A stretch of DNA of 64,000 bases from Luscinia megarhynchos (GCA_034336665.1 CM067592.1:44731761-44795760); one strand, 5' to 3'; positions 1-13,774 are shown, numbered from the stretch's first letter. Notes: generated by a model from the letters alone, not told the origin. A program made the numbers and translations.

Positions 1-3000
1 AGATGGGATTTCTACTGAATTACTACAGCCTAGGTACTACAGAGTTTTATCTTTGAACTCCTCTTTCTCCTTCCTTCCCTCATTCCCTCCCCAGTGAATA
101 GGCTCTTAAAAGCCCTGCAGAAGACATAGTCACATCCACAGAACTCTACACAGGATGGCTCAGGTGCTCTGCTAAGGATCATGCTCCAGGGAGAAGAGTA
201 TAAGGTGCTGTAATGTCTATATATGTGACATACCAATGTATCTGTGCTCGCTGATAGCCAGCCCTGGCCTGCTAGGAAGGCAGAAACATGAAAAATGGCA
301 GAAATAAGAAACTGCAAAAAAAAGAGAGCACTTGTTTAAAGAAGCTGCTAATAAATAATGGGTGTTGGGAAGACAACGACACCATGTGGGTCAGGTAAAG
401 GTAAAGAAAACCTGCAGACTCCCAAAGGAGTACTTCTGCTCCCAGCCCAGCCCTCTCCAGCAGCCCTGCTGGATCCAGAGGAGTTGAGCTCTCCATCATC
501 ACAGCTGCTGTCCTTAGTGTGTTTCCTGACAGCCTGCTCTCCACACCCAATCCCACCTGTGGGCAAGAAGAGCCGCAGGAGGACCAAGAAGATTCCATGC
601 CATGGCCCTCCATTCTCAACCAGATCTGGGGAAACTCATTTGTCCTGAAAATCAGCTACTGAGAGACCGCTGTGATTGAGGGCTGAGTACTGAAGTGGGA
701 CCACAGATCACAGCACATGTGCCTACAGCTTCTGGCAGTGTGTTTGTACCTTTCCCAGGACTGTGAATGAGTGTGAACATGTGTGGTGGGTGTCTGTGTG
801 GTGTGATTAATTGTCAATCTTCAATCTCAACCAGCTAGAAAGTAGAGGGGCCTCAGGTCTGGGCTGTTGTGTGGGGGTACCTGTGATTTTGGGGTACCTG
901 TGGGAGAAGCCCACGAGGAGGAGGAGGAGGGGACTTGTCTGTCAGTGCCTCTGCCTGTGTGAATCCTGTGTGCAGAGGTGCTGTGAAGGCAGCTTGTCAG
1001 TGTCAGAGTGTGTGACTGCCCATCCTCTGCGTGTCTGTGTGTGACTATGGGGTGCATGCTCCCATTTGATACTCGCTGAACCTGAAAATGGGCAGGCAGC
1101 AACCACGTTCCTCAGCCTAGAGACGAGCCCAGGGGCCAGGGCTGGCTCCAGTAGTTGCTCCTGACAGAGTCCATTTTCTTTTGGCTGCACTCTGTCTCCA
1201 AATAAAGCAGTATTTCTGTACATGTGAACTACTCAGGGAAGATAACTCCGTGCTTCTGCTTGAGAAGTAACTGCAGCCTGTCAGCTGCTGTACTGCACTC
1301 CTGCTCTCTTGGGCAATTGCCTCTCCTTCAGATGGGCCCTAAGAGGTTGAGAAGACCCCAAACTTTAAAAAGAGAGGATCAGAGAAGGTTGTATCTGAAA
1401 ATGAAACATTTTCAAATGAAATTGCTCTGTTAGTCAAAGCAGGTGGTTCCAAGACCTCTTCCTAATGTGCATAAATTTTAGTGAAGTTAGCCAATGTGTT
1501 TATCATCAGAACCTCATGTCTGTTCTGCAGTCAGTCTAGAGCTTCATGGACTGAAAACAGCACTTGGGAGATGCAGAGGGCTTAAATTTACCTGTTTTAC
1601 TGGTGCTTCAGGGTGACTGCCTGGCTCCCACTGGTTGATGTGAGAGGATGAGCATGGATACTTGAGGGGCAGAAGGCACACACTGCCACTCCTGCCTGCT
1701 GCTCCCTCTTCTCTTTCTCTGTGCAGCAAAGTGATGCCGTGTCGCCACTCTAATGAAATCAGTCTGTTTATGTGTCCATTTATGTTCAGCCAGACATTGC
1801 ACAAACATCAGAAATCTGGAAAGCAGTTTTCAGGCCTCAAAATGGAGGGCCAGGAAAAGATCAACAGAGACTGACAACATGCAGAAATTTTCTGGTGGTG
1901 TAATTTTCCTGAAACATCTGCTGTGAAGTGTTTCTCCTCCAGTTTTATTCTTGATTAGCCCTTTCTCTGTGTCAGCTTTAGTCTATTTTTATCGGTTAAA
2001 GTACAACTCAAAGCTTAAATAATTTCTCAGATTCATAGATGCAGAGTATTTCTATCCTTCAAAACAGGAATGAATATAAAGAAATGTCAGCACTTTTAAT
2101 ACAAGGTTGTGGATTTCATGGGGGCTTCTGCTTAATTAAAGAATTTTAAAGTTGTGGCATCCTTCTACTATTCTCTTTAGTCCCTATACAGTAGAAAGAA
2201 AAATAAAAACACAATAGTTTTTCATGCCTTCCTGTGCTAAATGTCAGTGTGAATAGGCTTAAATACGCTCTCATTTCTTGGAGGGCATTTTATTTCCAGG
2301 CCATTTGAGAGAGTAGTTACTCAGATTTGTCTGCTGTCACACAGACTGGAGGAGAGGAGCTGAGTGTTACTTCTGCAGCATCATAAAGAAGTGGAGCACT
2401 CATTCATATTCATAATTAATGGAACAAAGCGCTGCACATGCTCTGTCTGGCTCCTCTCAATTTGTGTTAGCTTCCTTGTTTACATACATCCAGTGATCAC
2501 TTAGCTACTGTTAAGGAACGGGAAATGTTTCAAGGTGACACTGGAGACTCCTGTGTGTGCTCCCTGCCAGACATTGCACTCCTCTCCAACACAAGCACCT
2601 CTTTCTTTGCAATGAACCAGTGAGGCCAAGCACATCCAGAAATTGTTCTCTGAAGTTTTTGCTATTCAAGTCTGAAGGTGACTTATTAAGCAATAAATCA
2701 TGAGGAAATAAAGATAGAAATTCAAAAGCTATGTTTTCCTAGTATACCTTGAAAACAACCAAAATTCCTCCCAGATTCTCATCACTAGGGCAGAAATCTC
2801 TCTTATGCTCTGCCACTGTGCAGGAGGTGCAGAAGTGCAGAGCTTCTTGCTTCCATGGCAAACAGGATTCTGGGCTTGACACTGGGCCCAGGGCATCTCT
2901 GATAACTGCAGACCATCACTCCTTCCTATAAAAGGGAATGACAGCTCTATGCCCACATTTCAAGCCTGTTTCCTCAGATCCTTCTGCCAGTAGTGACTGC

Positions 3001-4180
3001 TTATGGCTGTTTTCCTATCTTCTGCTGAACTGCACCTCCTTATCTGCTCATCTACCAACGTGCTGCCATTCAGCACTTCCCTTCTCATTTCTAGTGTATA
3101 TGTGGTGCCTGCAAGAAAAGTGGGAGAATGAGGAGCCATCCCTGTGTCAGGAATTCTTTAGCAGAAGGAGTGTCAAAGCACTGCTCTTCCTAGTGCTAAG
3201 GTTCAGAGACAGTGAGAGAGCTGTGGACTGGCTCTTATAATCCCAGCTGCTAATATCTGTAACACTTAAGTCTGTCTTTGGAATCTTTTCCCTGGGAGAA
3301 CACTCCTGACATCTGTCTGAGATGGGTCTGGTGAAAAAATAGGGCAGAAAAGAACTGTGAAAGCTACATTGCCCATTTCCCACATTAAGCAACATGCATC
3401 TTCATTCTATTTCATCTGCTTGTGAGGTTAAGGATGAAAAGTTTAGTCTAAATGGTCCTTATCTTTCAGCAAGACAAACTGTATGTATTTGCGTTGTTCC
3501 TGCAGCTTTACTTTTCTGTTAGCTTTTGTTTCACCTTTCACATCTCATTTGGTCACATTTCTTTAGTATCTATGTAGATTGCATTCCCTTCTCCTAATTT
3601 CCTTCTGCAAAGCCCTCAGCAACATTTGGTAGTTTTCTTTTCCGTATTTCAGTCTCAAATCTCAAGATTATGCTATTGCACTCTTTGAAGTGCAGCATGC
3701 CTCATATTTACTGGCAGAACAGCTATGGATGCTGATGTTCTTCAATTCATGCAAAAGCATTCTCTCTGCTTTTCATGGCACTGAAATTGTAGAATTTTGT
3801 CAGTGTCTTCAGTGTTTTTGATCCTGTGATTAAATCAAGCAGACAGAATGCAATCTTGTGTTGGGATGCCCACACTATATGGTCCACTATCCACCCAGTC
3901 ATGGAAAATGGTTCTCTAAAATGAATTCTGAACACTTTAAGCTTGGTGAAATCCATAAAACCCTTTTTCTTCTCCACCTTTCCCTTGTAAATTCTTTCCT
4001 AGTACTAAGTAAACAGGTCATGCTAGACTAGGGTTTAAATTAACTTCTTGCCTAGCAAGCAAGAACAGCAATATCCACTAAAAAACTTCATGAGAAATCT
4101 GAGAGATACAAGCGCACATTCTTCTATTTGCCATCTGTCCTATTCTTTGCTTCTCAGCAAACAGATGACTAAAAATGCCA
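1..4180. other. Unique AT-rich DNA, no gene recognised
   Basis: Both strands carry only short reading frames (up to 115 codons) with no family resemblance. About 730-1,050 is enriched in TG/GT words and has a short GAG-triplet run near 917-931. About 2,395-2,470 is a compact block with TAAT cores and an AACAAAG word, which could be a regulatory element but has no direct support. I see no repeat family in this stretch. Confidence 0.5.
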
Positions 4181-4285
4181 TTTTATTTTATTTTATTTTA
4201 TTTTATTTTATTTTATTTTATTTTATTTTATTTTATTTTATTTTATTTTATTTTATTTTATTTTATTTTATTTTATTTTATTTTA
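4181..4285 (+). repeat. (TTTTA)n microsatellite, 21 uninterrupted units
   Basis: The pentamer TTTTA repeats 21 times without an error, then decays into TTATT. Three units make 15 bases, so the tract stays open in translation and creates a false reading frame of alternating Phe-Ile-Leu-Tyr residues. The lack of interruptions suggests recent expansion and probable length variation between individuals. Confidence 0.98.
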
Positions 4286-7200
4286 TTATTTGCTTTTTAA
4301 ACACCATGAGAAAATTGTGGGTTTTTTTTCTTTCCATTGTTCCACCATTTACATCTGGACTTTAAGGTCTCTGAATACACTGATACAAGTTACATCAGTG
4401 TGACTTCACAGTATGACCAGGTTCTTCTAGATAGTCCATGCATGGAGAGTTAATGTTTAACATAAGATTTGTTTATTTGAACATACCTGATGCTACCCTG
4501 GAGTTTACATTTACCCCAAAATGTAGGTTACAATTAGCAAAATGCACTTCTTCAATACACAGTTCTATGAAAAATACCATCAAGATTCAGTTGCTATTTT
4601 CTGTGGTATGCTCACCACCCTGATGCTGCCTGCTCCCAGTCTCACCAAGATGACACACATGGCTTGAAGCCAGCTCTAGTCCATTGCTGTCTATGTTTTG
4701 AGCCTTAACTACCTTGACTGAGACAACTTGTTTTGTGCTGCACTGCCATTTTATTTTAAATATATCATATAAATAATAAATAATATTAATATGACTATAA
4801 TAATATATAATAATATATCTCAACCAGAGTCAAAATCATGTTGTCATGTTGGCAGTTTTCTATAATGCATCTAAATCCATGCCTTGGTAGCAGGCCATAA
4901 TTTTATCAGCAAACTGCGAAAAAGGTGGTATTTTCAGCATATTTAATTTCTTCCCCTACTGTTTAGGGAACCCAAACAAATTTTCAGCCATTTTTGATAA
5001 TTTTAAACAAATGACCAGACAGTACAGTGAATTTCATTATTGAATTTGAGCTGGCTTGTCTGAAAAGGCTTAAGATACACACCTACATCAATCCAGCTGA
5101 AAACAGAGGAAGTAATTAAATTAGTTCCTTTCTCTGGCTATTCAGCTTTCTGTTCAACTATAAAACTGTTGAAACTAATTAATATGGCACAACCATTGAT
5201 TATAAAAATACCATATTTCTGAAATATGAGCTATAAATGTAAGTGTACTCTAATGAAAATTGACATGCCAGTTTCCTAGGTCTTAAATAAAATATGATTC
5301 CTTATTGTGCAAATAGCCTGGAGGGAGGAAATGTTGTGAATTACAGAAAACTCTGTGGTAATCTCTGACAAAAGGGAATAAATCATAATTAATAATCTCT
5401 AGATTCCATAGAGCTTTTTTTTCAAAGCATCATTAGAGGAAGAAACAAGATGGGAGACTAAAAGAAAACCCAGAGGACTTGTAAGAGGAAAAGAAAGTGA
5501 ATTGAAAATTAATATTGTCAATTAAAAGAAAAAAGTAGGATAGATAATTATTAGCAGGCATCTACCACTGAAGGAAAACTCTAATCTCTAATTTAAAGGG
5601 CACAAGAGATCTGTAGTCCTACAGTTATGTTATCATTTTCTCTTACATTCAAAAGAGCTATGAAATTTGCTAAAAAATACATTTAGTACCCAGCTCAGTT
5701 TGTTGAAATAGAATAAGATCTGCTGGATAGCAACACACATGATATCTGAAAAGAAATTGTGTTTCTTTTGAGGAAGGCCATGGTAAAGCCTTTATGTTCT
5801 AAATAGGAGGATTCTGCACTCTACTGGCTTGGAGAAACAAGCTCAAACTTCCATTGTGAGCCTTTGGATAGTCTGCAATCATGAATTAAGGGGATGTCTT
5901 AATCAGCTTGTGGTTGACACTTGTTATATCTGGAAATTAATGAGTGACTTAACTCAAAGTCTATGGAAAAATGTTTTCAGTGACTTTAGTGAGGTTTGAG
6001 TGTTTTAGAGGTGAACTGTGGTTTGTAACACATGATTTTTTTGTGTTACAGTAAGCCTTCCCAACACACTTCTGCTTAGAAACAAGCAAGACAAGATAGG
6101 TGTACCTGCACCAGGTTTGACTAATACAAATAGCTTAAGGGTCCCCAAGGGCATTAAAAGCACTGCCAGATTCACCCACAGATCTTTTCAATTACATATC
6201 ACACTGTGCCTTGACCGTAATGCCATTAGCTATACGATTTTAGTCCAATTTGCTGTCACTGAAGACTTCATACATTGCCCTTCAGGTCTACTTTCTGAAA
6301 GCTCTGACAGCCTGCATGAGGCCAGCTCTCCCAATCTATTTTTGACACAGCTGCTTCTCTTGCTGAGCTTATAAATTTATTAATAGAGTTCAATTCTTTC
6401 AGGCTTTACATGTTAATGCAAAATGAGACTCATGCAATCAATACTCAGTTGTCAAAAAGCTCAGGTGGTGACAAGCTGTGGCCTGGTTACTGTCTGATAC
6501 CTGTCACAGCTGCATTAAACTAGTAGTATCTACAATTAAGTTGTGAAATCCATATCACACATAACACTGTAACAGGCCACACTGCATCTGTATTGTATGT
6601 AGCAGGAGAAAATGAAAGGCAGATAATGGTCCATATTATAGAAGTATTCTGTAATATTGCAGGAAATATTGCAGATGCTTGATTCTGCTGTTAATCTCAT
6701 GTTTTGGTTGTGACAGATCTCTATGAAGAAGTCATAGAACAATAACGAGTCCAGCTTGTCTGTAGTAAGCATATTGAATATTTGCACACTCTTCAATGCC
6801 TATCAAAGCATATCCCTATTTATTAAATGTCTAAAGGTTAACGTCAGCCTCCATTTCATCAACAGCACCAGCCTCCAAAGATAGGTTTTTAGTCTAGCCA
6901 GCAGCTTTATCCTGGCTGGTTTTGTACAGGGGTGGGCAAGAGATACCTTGATGGTGTCTACAAATCTTTCTCAATTTTCCTTCAAACAGCTCTGCTTGAA
7001 CATTCACCTTTATTATGTTGCAAACAAATCTTGATATCAGGAATTAACTGCAGCTGTTTTGTAAGCTATTTGTCATGGAAATTTGTCATTTTTTCTCTGC
7101 AATATTTGACTGCTGCTATCCATATCTGGTTTGAATCAACTTAGTAAAAGGTTTGGAGGATAGGATCAATTTTTTTCATTTTGTGGGATCATAGTTCATA

Positions 7201-10200
7201 AGTTAAATTTTCTGCAAGCCAAAGCAGTAGGAATTTTATCAGCAATGACTAAGAAAAGATGCAGTTGTTTGGTTTCAATTTTAAAACTGCAACCAATTTA
7301 ATTCTGATGTGGAAAATACATCTCTTTTTCTAGTTTCATTTTGGTTTTCAGTATCCTATTTGCAGTGCTAAGCATTCTCAGCAGTGATGGGGCCTCAGAG
7401 TTTGAGAGAGATGTCCTGTCTGTAAAGGTAGACATGGCCAAACAAGTACCATTGCCTAGTGATGGTGGGTGCTCTTGAGTCTGACACAAATTTTAAGGTT
7501 TCTTCTAGCTTGTTATAGCTGATGTAGTACACTATGGATTTATTTAAGTAACTGTCATTTATAAGAAAACAGCCATAACCTCCAAATTATGTGTTCAGAA
7601 GGTTTTTCTCTTTTTAAACTTGGTGTTTCCTGTTGGTTTTCAGTTTTCATTTCTTACTAAGAAGGAAGATAGATCAATTATGATCTAGGCTTTTCAGAAC
7701 TTGTTATTTTATTTTTGGCTCTCTCTGAACTTCTCTGACAGCACTTAGGCTGGAGTTCGTGTGCAAGCACTCCTAATATTTTGATCTCTAATCTGCACTC
7801 TTTCCTTTGGAGCAGAAAAAATAGTGCTTTAAATTCATATATGAGTTATGTTCTGTGCCACCACCATGAGTAAAGCAGAAAAATGACCCTAAAAACATTG
7901 CTTAATCTGTTGGGAAGATAAACTTGCATAATGGCAGGAAGCTGTTCAGCAAAGAGATGAAATTGGAGAGAAATTTTTTAATTTGGTTTTCCCATCATCT
8001 TAATATAATAAGCAAAGCAATTTTGTACAGCAGGTCAAACAGTCTACAAATGCAATTTATCAGTACCAGAGGGATATGACAAGAAATTTTAGCATACGGG
8101 CCTTTTTGCACTTAAGGAAAGGGAATGCTGCAAAGCCCTTCTTCCTGTTGCTCTTTGGTCTTGCCTCAGCACTCAATTTCGGATTGAAGGTGGAACTAAA
8201 TTCTCATTTTGTATGCTTGTTAGGAAAATCATGTTATTCTCATTATTCTTTAATCTGTGTCTCTTTAAAAAGGATGGATGAACTCTTTATGTCAATCTAA
8301 TATATTTAGCAACTCAGTGTTGCTAGCAGCACTATTCCCGAAATCCTCCATGCTAAGAAACTGTTAAAGTCCAAGGACTTAAGTATTGGATCCAAAAGGC
8401 ATTAAGAAAGTCACATTTAATATCCTAATTCATGTAAGCTCGTTCCAGAATTATCTGGTTGCCTCTGATTATAGTTTCTGCACAATAAGAGATAATCAAC
8501 CACAGCAACAGCAAAATCATGTTAAATATCATCCAGTAGTCCATAAGCATGTTACTTGTGGAATTAAAACCCCCAAACATTTCTTTCAAGTTTTTTCTGC
8601 CCTGGTGGTCTGCTGCTAATAATAATGCTACAGGTCACTTGGCATGAATCACTTCAGTGCTCTATGTCAGCAACCAGTCAAATCCTGTGTCTGCTTTGGT
8701 GAAACTTGCCATTGAGACCTGCTCTGGTGTAAAAAACATAGATGTCAAGGTAGATGGTCTCCAAATGACCTCTCTTTAGCCTCTGAAAATCTTCTCAGCA
8801 GATTTATTACTGTGGCACACCACAGGGATTTAGAGCTGAACAGTCAAGTGCTGCACTAGATGAAGACCTAAGGAGATGAAGAGCTAGGGTTTTTTTTCAC
8901 AGATGTGTAAATGTGTGGGCAGGACTCAGCTTTGCTGGCTCTCAGCTGCTGGGGAGGAGCAGCAGGTAAGGAAGTGATGCCTACTGCCAGCTTTATGCTT
9001 TCTTCCCCAGACCATGCCTGTCAGGAGGGTCATGTGGCAGGTCTGTGCCATCCCCATCCAGGTGCTGCTGTGAAGGCACAGCACCCCACCTATCCTCATG
9101 CATGGTCCCAGCTCTGCAGTCAGTGAGGGCCAACCCAGTGTCCTTGCCTTGGGACTGACTTGTGTGTATGTTTTGCACTCTCCTTCAAGTCATGTCCAAA
9201 CTGTTTGTGCTACATATGCAGCACTGTGGTATGAAATGTTTTCTACTAAGTTGAGGGCATGGAAACCAAGCAATGAAGTTGATAATTTCATTCTTGAAGG
9301 CAAGATTTAAAATTCACCAGTGGAACACCTTCCAATATAACATTTTAATTTTTTTCCAGGATTATTTGTTTTAGAGGATAATACCAAATTTACCAGGAAG
9401 ATACACTGTGGGGAAGGAATTACCTTCCCATTGCTATTCAGATAGACCAAGTGAAGTTTCAAGAACTTCAATTTTGGCAACAATCATTTTGCTATCTCCA
9501 AAAAGCTCCATAAAAGTGTCTGCCAAACGCTTATATCTGTCCTGGAAAACTATTTGTTCAAGTGTTTTTATATGGAACTGGGTAGCACATAGAAGAGTGC
9601 AAGTGCATGCTTACAGCAAAGTGAAAAGCACTGGTTCAGCAGATGCAAGCACTCTTCCCCAGGCATTGTGAGCATGCAGAATTTCAAGCTTCATGGGAAA
9701 TGGCCAGAGTCACAAAACCTTGGCAGTGCTAATCTGGTTGTGATGAGTCATTGCTTGCTGGTAATGGAATTCTTTAAAGAAAAGAGTGAGTCATCTTGTG
9801 CAGTACCAAGCAGGAATTGAATTGCCTCTGGGCATAGAATTACAGGAAAGTAAAACCAGGGAAATCCTTTTAGTGCTGCAGTAAAAGCACACAGATTACA
9901 GGTGCTGATGCTAAATTGATCAGTCAAAGAGAACAGGAGAGACATGTGACTCTTAATGCTAGCCAGCAGAAGAATTTTAGCTAGAATGTCCTAGATGACC
10001 TCTCAGTAGAAAATTATTTATGCTTTGTTGCTGTCCTGGTTTCTGACATGGGTATCTTGTCCAAGCCTGCCAGAATGATCTGAAAGCAATCTTTGTGATA
10101 GCACAAAATATTAAAGCATTTTTAAACTGGTCCTATATTCAGTATTTAAAGAAAGTGCATAGAGTGGAGAATTTTATGGCAGGGAATCACCACCCGGGGT

Positions 10201-10420
10201 CTGGAACATGGGGAAGAACATCTGAGCAGCTTAAAAGCTACCTTTCTTTCTTCTTGATCTGAAGTTGCTATGAGAACTGCACAGTCTCCTTGTGTAAATT
10301 AACACCTGTGTAGTTCCTTAATGATTTCAGGACTGCATGAAATTTGTATAATGCTGCAGGTTCAAAGCTGTGTCTTATACCCTCAATGTCTTGTCTTGTG
10401 ACAGGAAAACGTGCTTGTTT
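4286..10420. other. Unique AT-rich DNA, no gene recognised
   Basis: No protein family, RNA gene or clear repeat is visible. A very AT-rich patch (TAATAATATATAA-type words) lies at about 4,750-4,820. A short palindrome, CATATTT-CTG-AAATATG, lies at about 5,212-5,228. One exon-like segment at 8,903-8,965 is listed separately. The reading frames here are short and show no conserved motif. Confidence 0.45.
8903..8965 (+). other. Possible small exon with good splice sites (63 bp)
   Basis: A strong acceptor (GGG, T8, CACAG) ends at 8,902, and a strong donor (CAG|GTAAGG) follows 8,965. The 63 bases between them are exactly 21 codons and stay open in at least two frames; the first begins with ATG. 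No homology is recognised. Acceptor-donor pairs at this spacing also arise by chance in 64 kb, so this is a weak candidate for a coding or non-coding exon. Confidence 0.15.
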
Positions 10421-10632
10421 CATAGAATCACAGAAGGATTGAGGTTAGAAAACCATCTAGAGATTCTGAATCCAGGCTTACTACTAAGATAGGGATCAAC
10501 CAGACCAGGCTGCTCAGAGATGTGTCCAGCTCAGTCATGAGCATCTTCAGGATGATGATTTCACAACTTCTTGGCCAGCATTTTCCAGTATTTGATCACA
10601 TTCCAAGAAACTAAGTTTTCCTTTATGTTCTT
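10421..10632 (-). mobile_element. CR1 LINE fragment, 3' end
   Basis: The segment starts with CATAGAATCACAGAAGG, the complement of the usual CR1 3' tail. It continues through recognisable CR1 landmarks: a GACCAGGCTGCTCAGA word, a fragment resembling TTTCACAACTTCTTGGCCAGC, and TTTTCCAGTATTTGATCAC. The element is therefore on the minus strand and 5'-truncated, as is normal for CR1. It is clearly diverged and old. It contains no open frame. Confidence 0.85.
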
Positions 10633-12023
10633 TTTATGACTTTTTTTTTCTCAGACTTGCTGTATATAATCCATCTACAGCTAGACAGGAATCTCAAAAC
10701 CGTTGCAGATGCATTACTCATCAGCAATAAAGGGCTGGTGTTCTTCTGTGCCTTGCTCAACCATTGCACCTGGGTAGGGTGTTTACCTGCTTAGGGCATA
10801 ATTTATCAGAGGGGCTCTGCAGGCTGCTGCTGTGAGAGTTGTATATGCTGTGCCACTATCTATCAGGCTGACCTGTGCCATGATGCATTTCTGTAACTGC
10901 AGCAGTGCCATTAGTACCCACCTCATCATATGGAATGAGCTGATTTGCCTGTGGGAGGGCTCATGTAACTATGGGGCTTGGCACTTCTTGCAGTCTGCTC
11001 AGAGCAGTGTCTCGAGAGTACCTTACTTCTCAGTTCATCTCTGACTCCTGCAGTATGGGAGTGCCCATGAAATAAAACTCATACTGCTTTTCCCAGGCCT
11101 GGCCTTTCTAAAGAGCCAACTAAGAGCTAAGGGCAGGTGTGCCTTTTTTTTTTTTAATCTCTGTCACAGTGATAAAGTGTAAATATACTTTCATTTTTAG
11201 GGCACTTTTTGAGGCATGTACTTCATTCCAACCAATAATGTCCCCATCTGTTCTCAGGCTTCTGGCTTTGGCAGCCTATTCAGATTGGTGTCATGTCCCA
11301 GGTCTGGCCAGGGGGACCCCAAATCCTCATAAGAGCAGAGGACTCTTACTTATCCCTGACATAAAATGCTGGAATGACAGATGCCCCAGCATGGGTGATA
11401 CCAGCACCTTCTTTTAATGTGTTATTCTTTCTTTTTGTAACAGTGACAAATCATCAAAGTTTTATAAGGAGATATAGTACACAGGCAATCTGGAAAAAAA
11501 GCAATTTTCCCAATGTTTTGGTAGCTGTATTAACCAGTACATTTGATGCCCAGTTTATGCCACCAAACTGAAATGGCAAATGTTGCCCGGCAGAATGTAT
11601 CATTGTGCCTGCAAATGTTTTTCATTTTCTCTTCCAGGTCTCTTATTTCTGTGATGTCCTCAGGAGCAGTTAGTGATGCTGAGATGTACAAACAAACTGA
11701 ACTTGTTTGGGAAAGGGCAGGAGGACAGAGGGAGGAGGAGCACAGACAATCTCACTCTGTGAATTTCATCATTCATAACATGATGGTCTGAACAACTGGG
11801 AATACAGTTGCCACTGTCAAATACTAAGTCTGTGAAATTCTGTTTTCCTTTGCTGTGCCTACGTTTTGTTGCTACATGCATGCCATCTTCCTTTGATTCA
11901 CTTTCCAAGTAGGTATTGGAGGTGAATGTTTGTCATCTGCTTCTGGCAGTTTACAAAGCATTAGCCTTTAATTTTTTATTTTATTTTAACATCTTTCTGC
12001 CTCATTTTCTTCTTGTCTTTCAG

Positions 12024-12123
12024 CTGCCCTTGTGCTTGCCTTGATTCCCACTGGGATTTCAGAGGCATGGAGCAGCACCAGCAGCAGTGCTGACCTGCTG
12101 ACTGACAGGTTCATCAGAAGTCT
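12024..12123 (+). other. Possible 100-bp exon with strong splice signals
   Basis: A long pyrimidine tract (CATTTTCTTCTTGTCTTTCAG) ends at 12,023, and the donor TCT|GTAAGTT follows 12,123. One of the three forward frames is open right through; it reads ALVLALIPTGISEAW and then a Ser-rich stretch. The other two frames hold stops. I recognise no protein family. The splice signals are above average for this window. It could equally be a non-coding exon or chance. Confidence 0.2.
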
Positions 12124-12985
12124 GTAAGTTCTTGTTGGTCTTGTTTGGCTTTGCTTTGTAAGTAGAGGAGTGTATACTGGTGTACATCTGAAGTTTCTGC
12201 CTGCTGCTATGCTTCTGCAAAGAGCTGAATGTCCCAGCAGATGGAGTAAGATAAACAGCAAATTCACAGCCATTGATATGTGCTGGTTTCCATCACAATT
12301 TGAGTGCAAACTGGATGTCATGCTGTTAACAGTATATATATATATAGGCTGTAGTCAGGTGGTTGGAAGGGCCAGATACTTGCCCCTGCTTTGCAGTTCT
12401 GTGACTTAGTGCTAACTGGGATGGCAGATGTCTCAGAAATAAATTACCAGTAACAGTCAACTGGAAACTGGATGCCTCTCCAAGGTCCACAAGCACCTTC
12501 TTGTCCTATAAAGAGAGATAAATCAGGGGAGGATGTCAGCAGTTCTTATTAGTTATTCAGTCTTTTATTAATGAAAAAAAAAAGGAATTTTTTTCATGTA
12601 TTTCAACATCTTTTCATATAAAACAAAAACAATGTCACAAGGAGAAACCCTGTATTATTCAAAAGCCCATAATTTCTGCAGAGCATTTTGCAAACATAAA
12701 CAGCAAACCTTGGGTGGCCTACGCAATCAAAAATACATGTCTTTTCACTTGCCAGCAGCAGGAGTATGCCAAGAACTGAGTCAGAAATTACCCCCAGGAA
12801 GTTTGTTTTTGAAAATAGGCAGGTTGTATTAGGATGCATGGTGAGCCTGTGGGAGTAAGAGGCTCTCCATGTGCCATGAGTTTGAATGTCACTGTTGCGC
12901 TTGCTTAGGCTTGTAGATTGTGACAGGCCCTTGAAAATGCCAGAGAAATAATAATAAAGAAAAGACAGCTAGGGATCTAATCCAT

Positions 12986-13060
12986 GTTTATTTTTTTTCG
13001 GTTTTTTTTTGGGGGAGTTTGTTTTGTTTTGGTTTTGTTTTTGTTTTTTTCCCCTTTTAG
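12986..13060 (+). repeat. T/G-rich low-complexity tract
   Basis: Runs of T broken by G or GG, including TTTTGTTTTGG-type words and a T10 run, end in CCCCTTTTAG. It has no unit structure. It forms a long pyrimidine-rich acceptor-like stretch but has no recognised exon after it. Confidence 0.85.
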
Positions 13061-13590
13061 ATGCAGTTCCTGCTTCTATGAGTAAACTAGGAAAACTGGT
13101 AACTTTCCTGCTTGAAAACTCCCACATCTTCTGCTACACTGATATTCGTGCTCCTGGTGCTGTTGTTTTGCTACCTCTGCAGAAGATTAGGCTGCTTTCT
13201 TCCCCTTGATAAACTACTGCTTTCCCTCCCCCTTTTTTTGCTACAGTTTGGGCTTTATTCAGTGACTGAAAATCATAAATGTATGTGCTTGTATTTGAAC
13301 TGTTAGCAGCCATCTTGCAAGTATCTTGAGTTAAAAACATGTTCAGGGTTTTTTTACAGAACTTCTGACATGAAGCAATAATGTAATGCTGTCCATGCAG
13401 AATGCTAGAATGTGAAACTTGTACTGGAACTATGATATTGTATGTCAGCTTGTATAAAAAAATTATCATTTTCAAAGTACATTTATCATACAGAGTCATT
13501 CACAATCCTACCCCTGAAAAACAAACAATAAAACAAAAAAATCCCCCTCCAAAAACCCTCTCATATAAAAAAAAGTACATTACTTAATCT

Positions 13591-13645
13591 GCATATGTAT
13601 ATATATATATGTATGTAAGTGTACATATGTATGTATGTATGTACA
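13591..13645 (+). repeat. (TA)n / (TATG)n compound microsatellite
   Basis: A GCATATGTATATATATATATG block is followed by a spacer and then GTATGTATGTATGTA. The mix of TA dinucleotides and TATG tetramers makes it partly self-complementary. It is imperfect, so probably less variable than the long tracts at 4.2 and 56.2 kb. Confidence 0.85.
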
Positions 13646-13774
13646 TTGTAAGATTATGTAACTGCTGTTTCTTTCCCTTTCTATTTTGGTTTCTCAGCAT
13701 GACTGCAGTTGTCTACAGAGATAATTGGAATATTTTTGCTCCTGTTGCCCTAAAGAAGGAGGGCAGAAATGTTG

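Noticed and set aside
4048..4365. 105-codon frame with Phe-Ile-Leu-Tyr repeats
   Set aside because: Translation of the TTTTA microsatellite.
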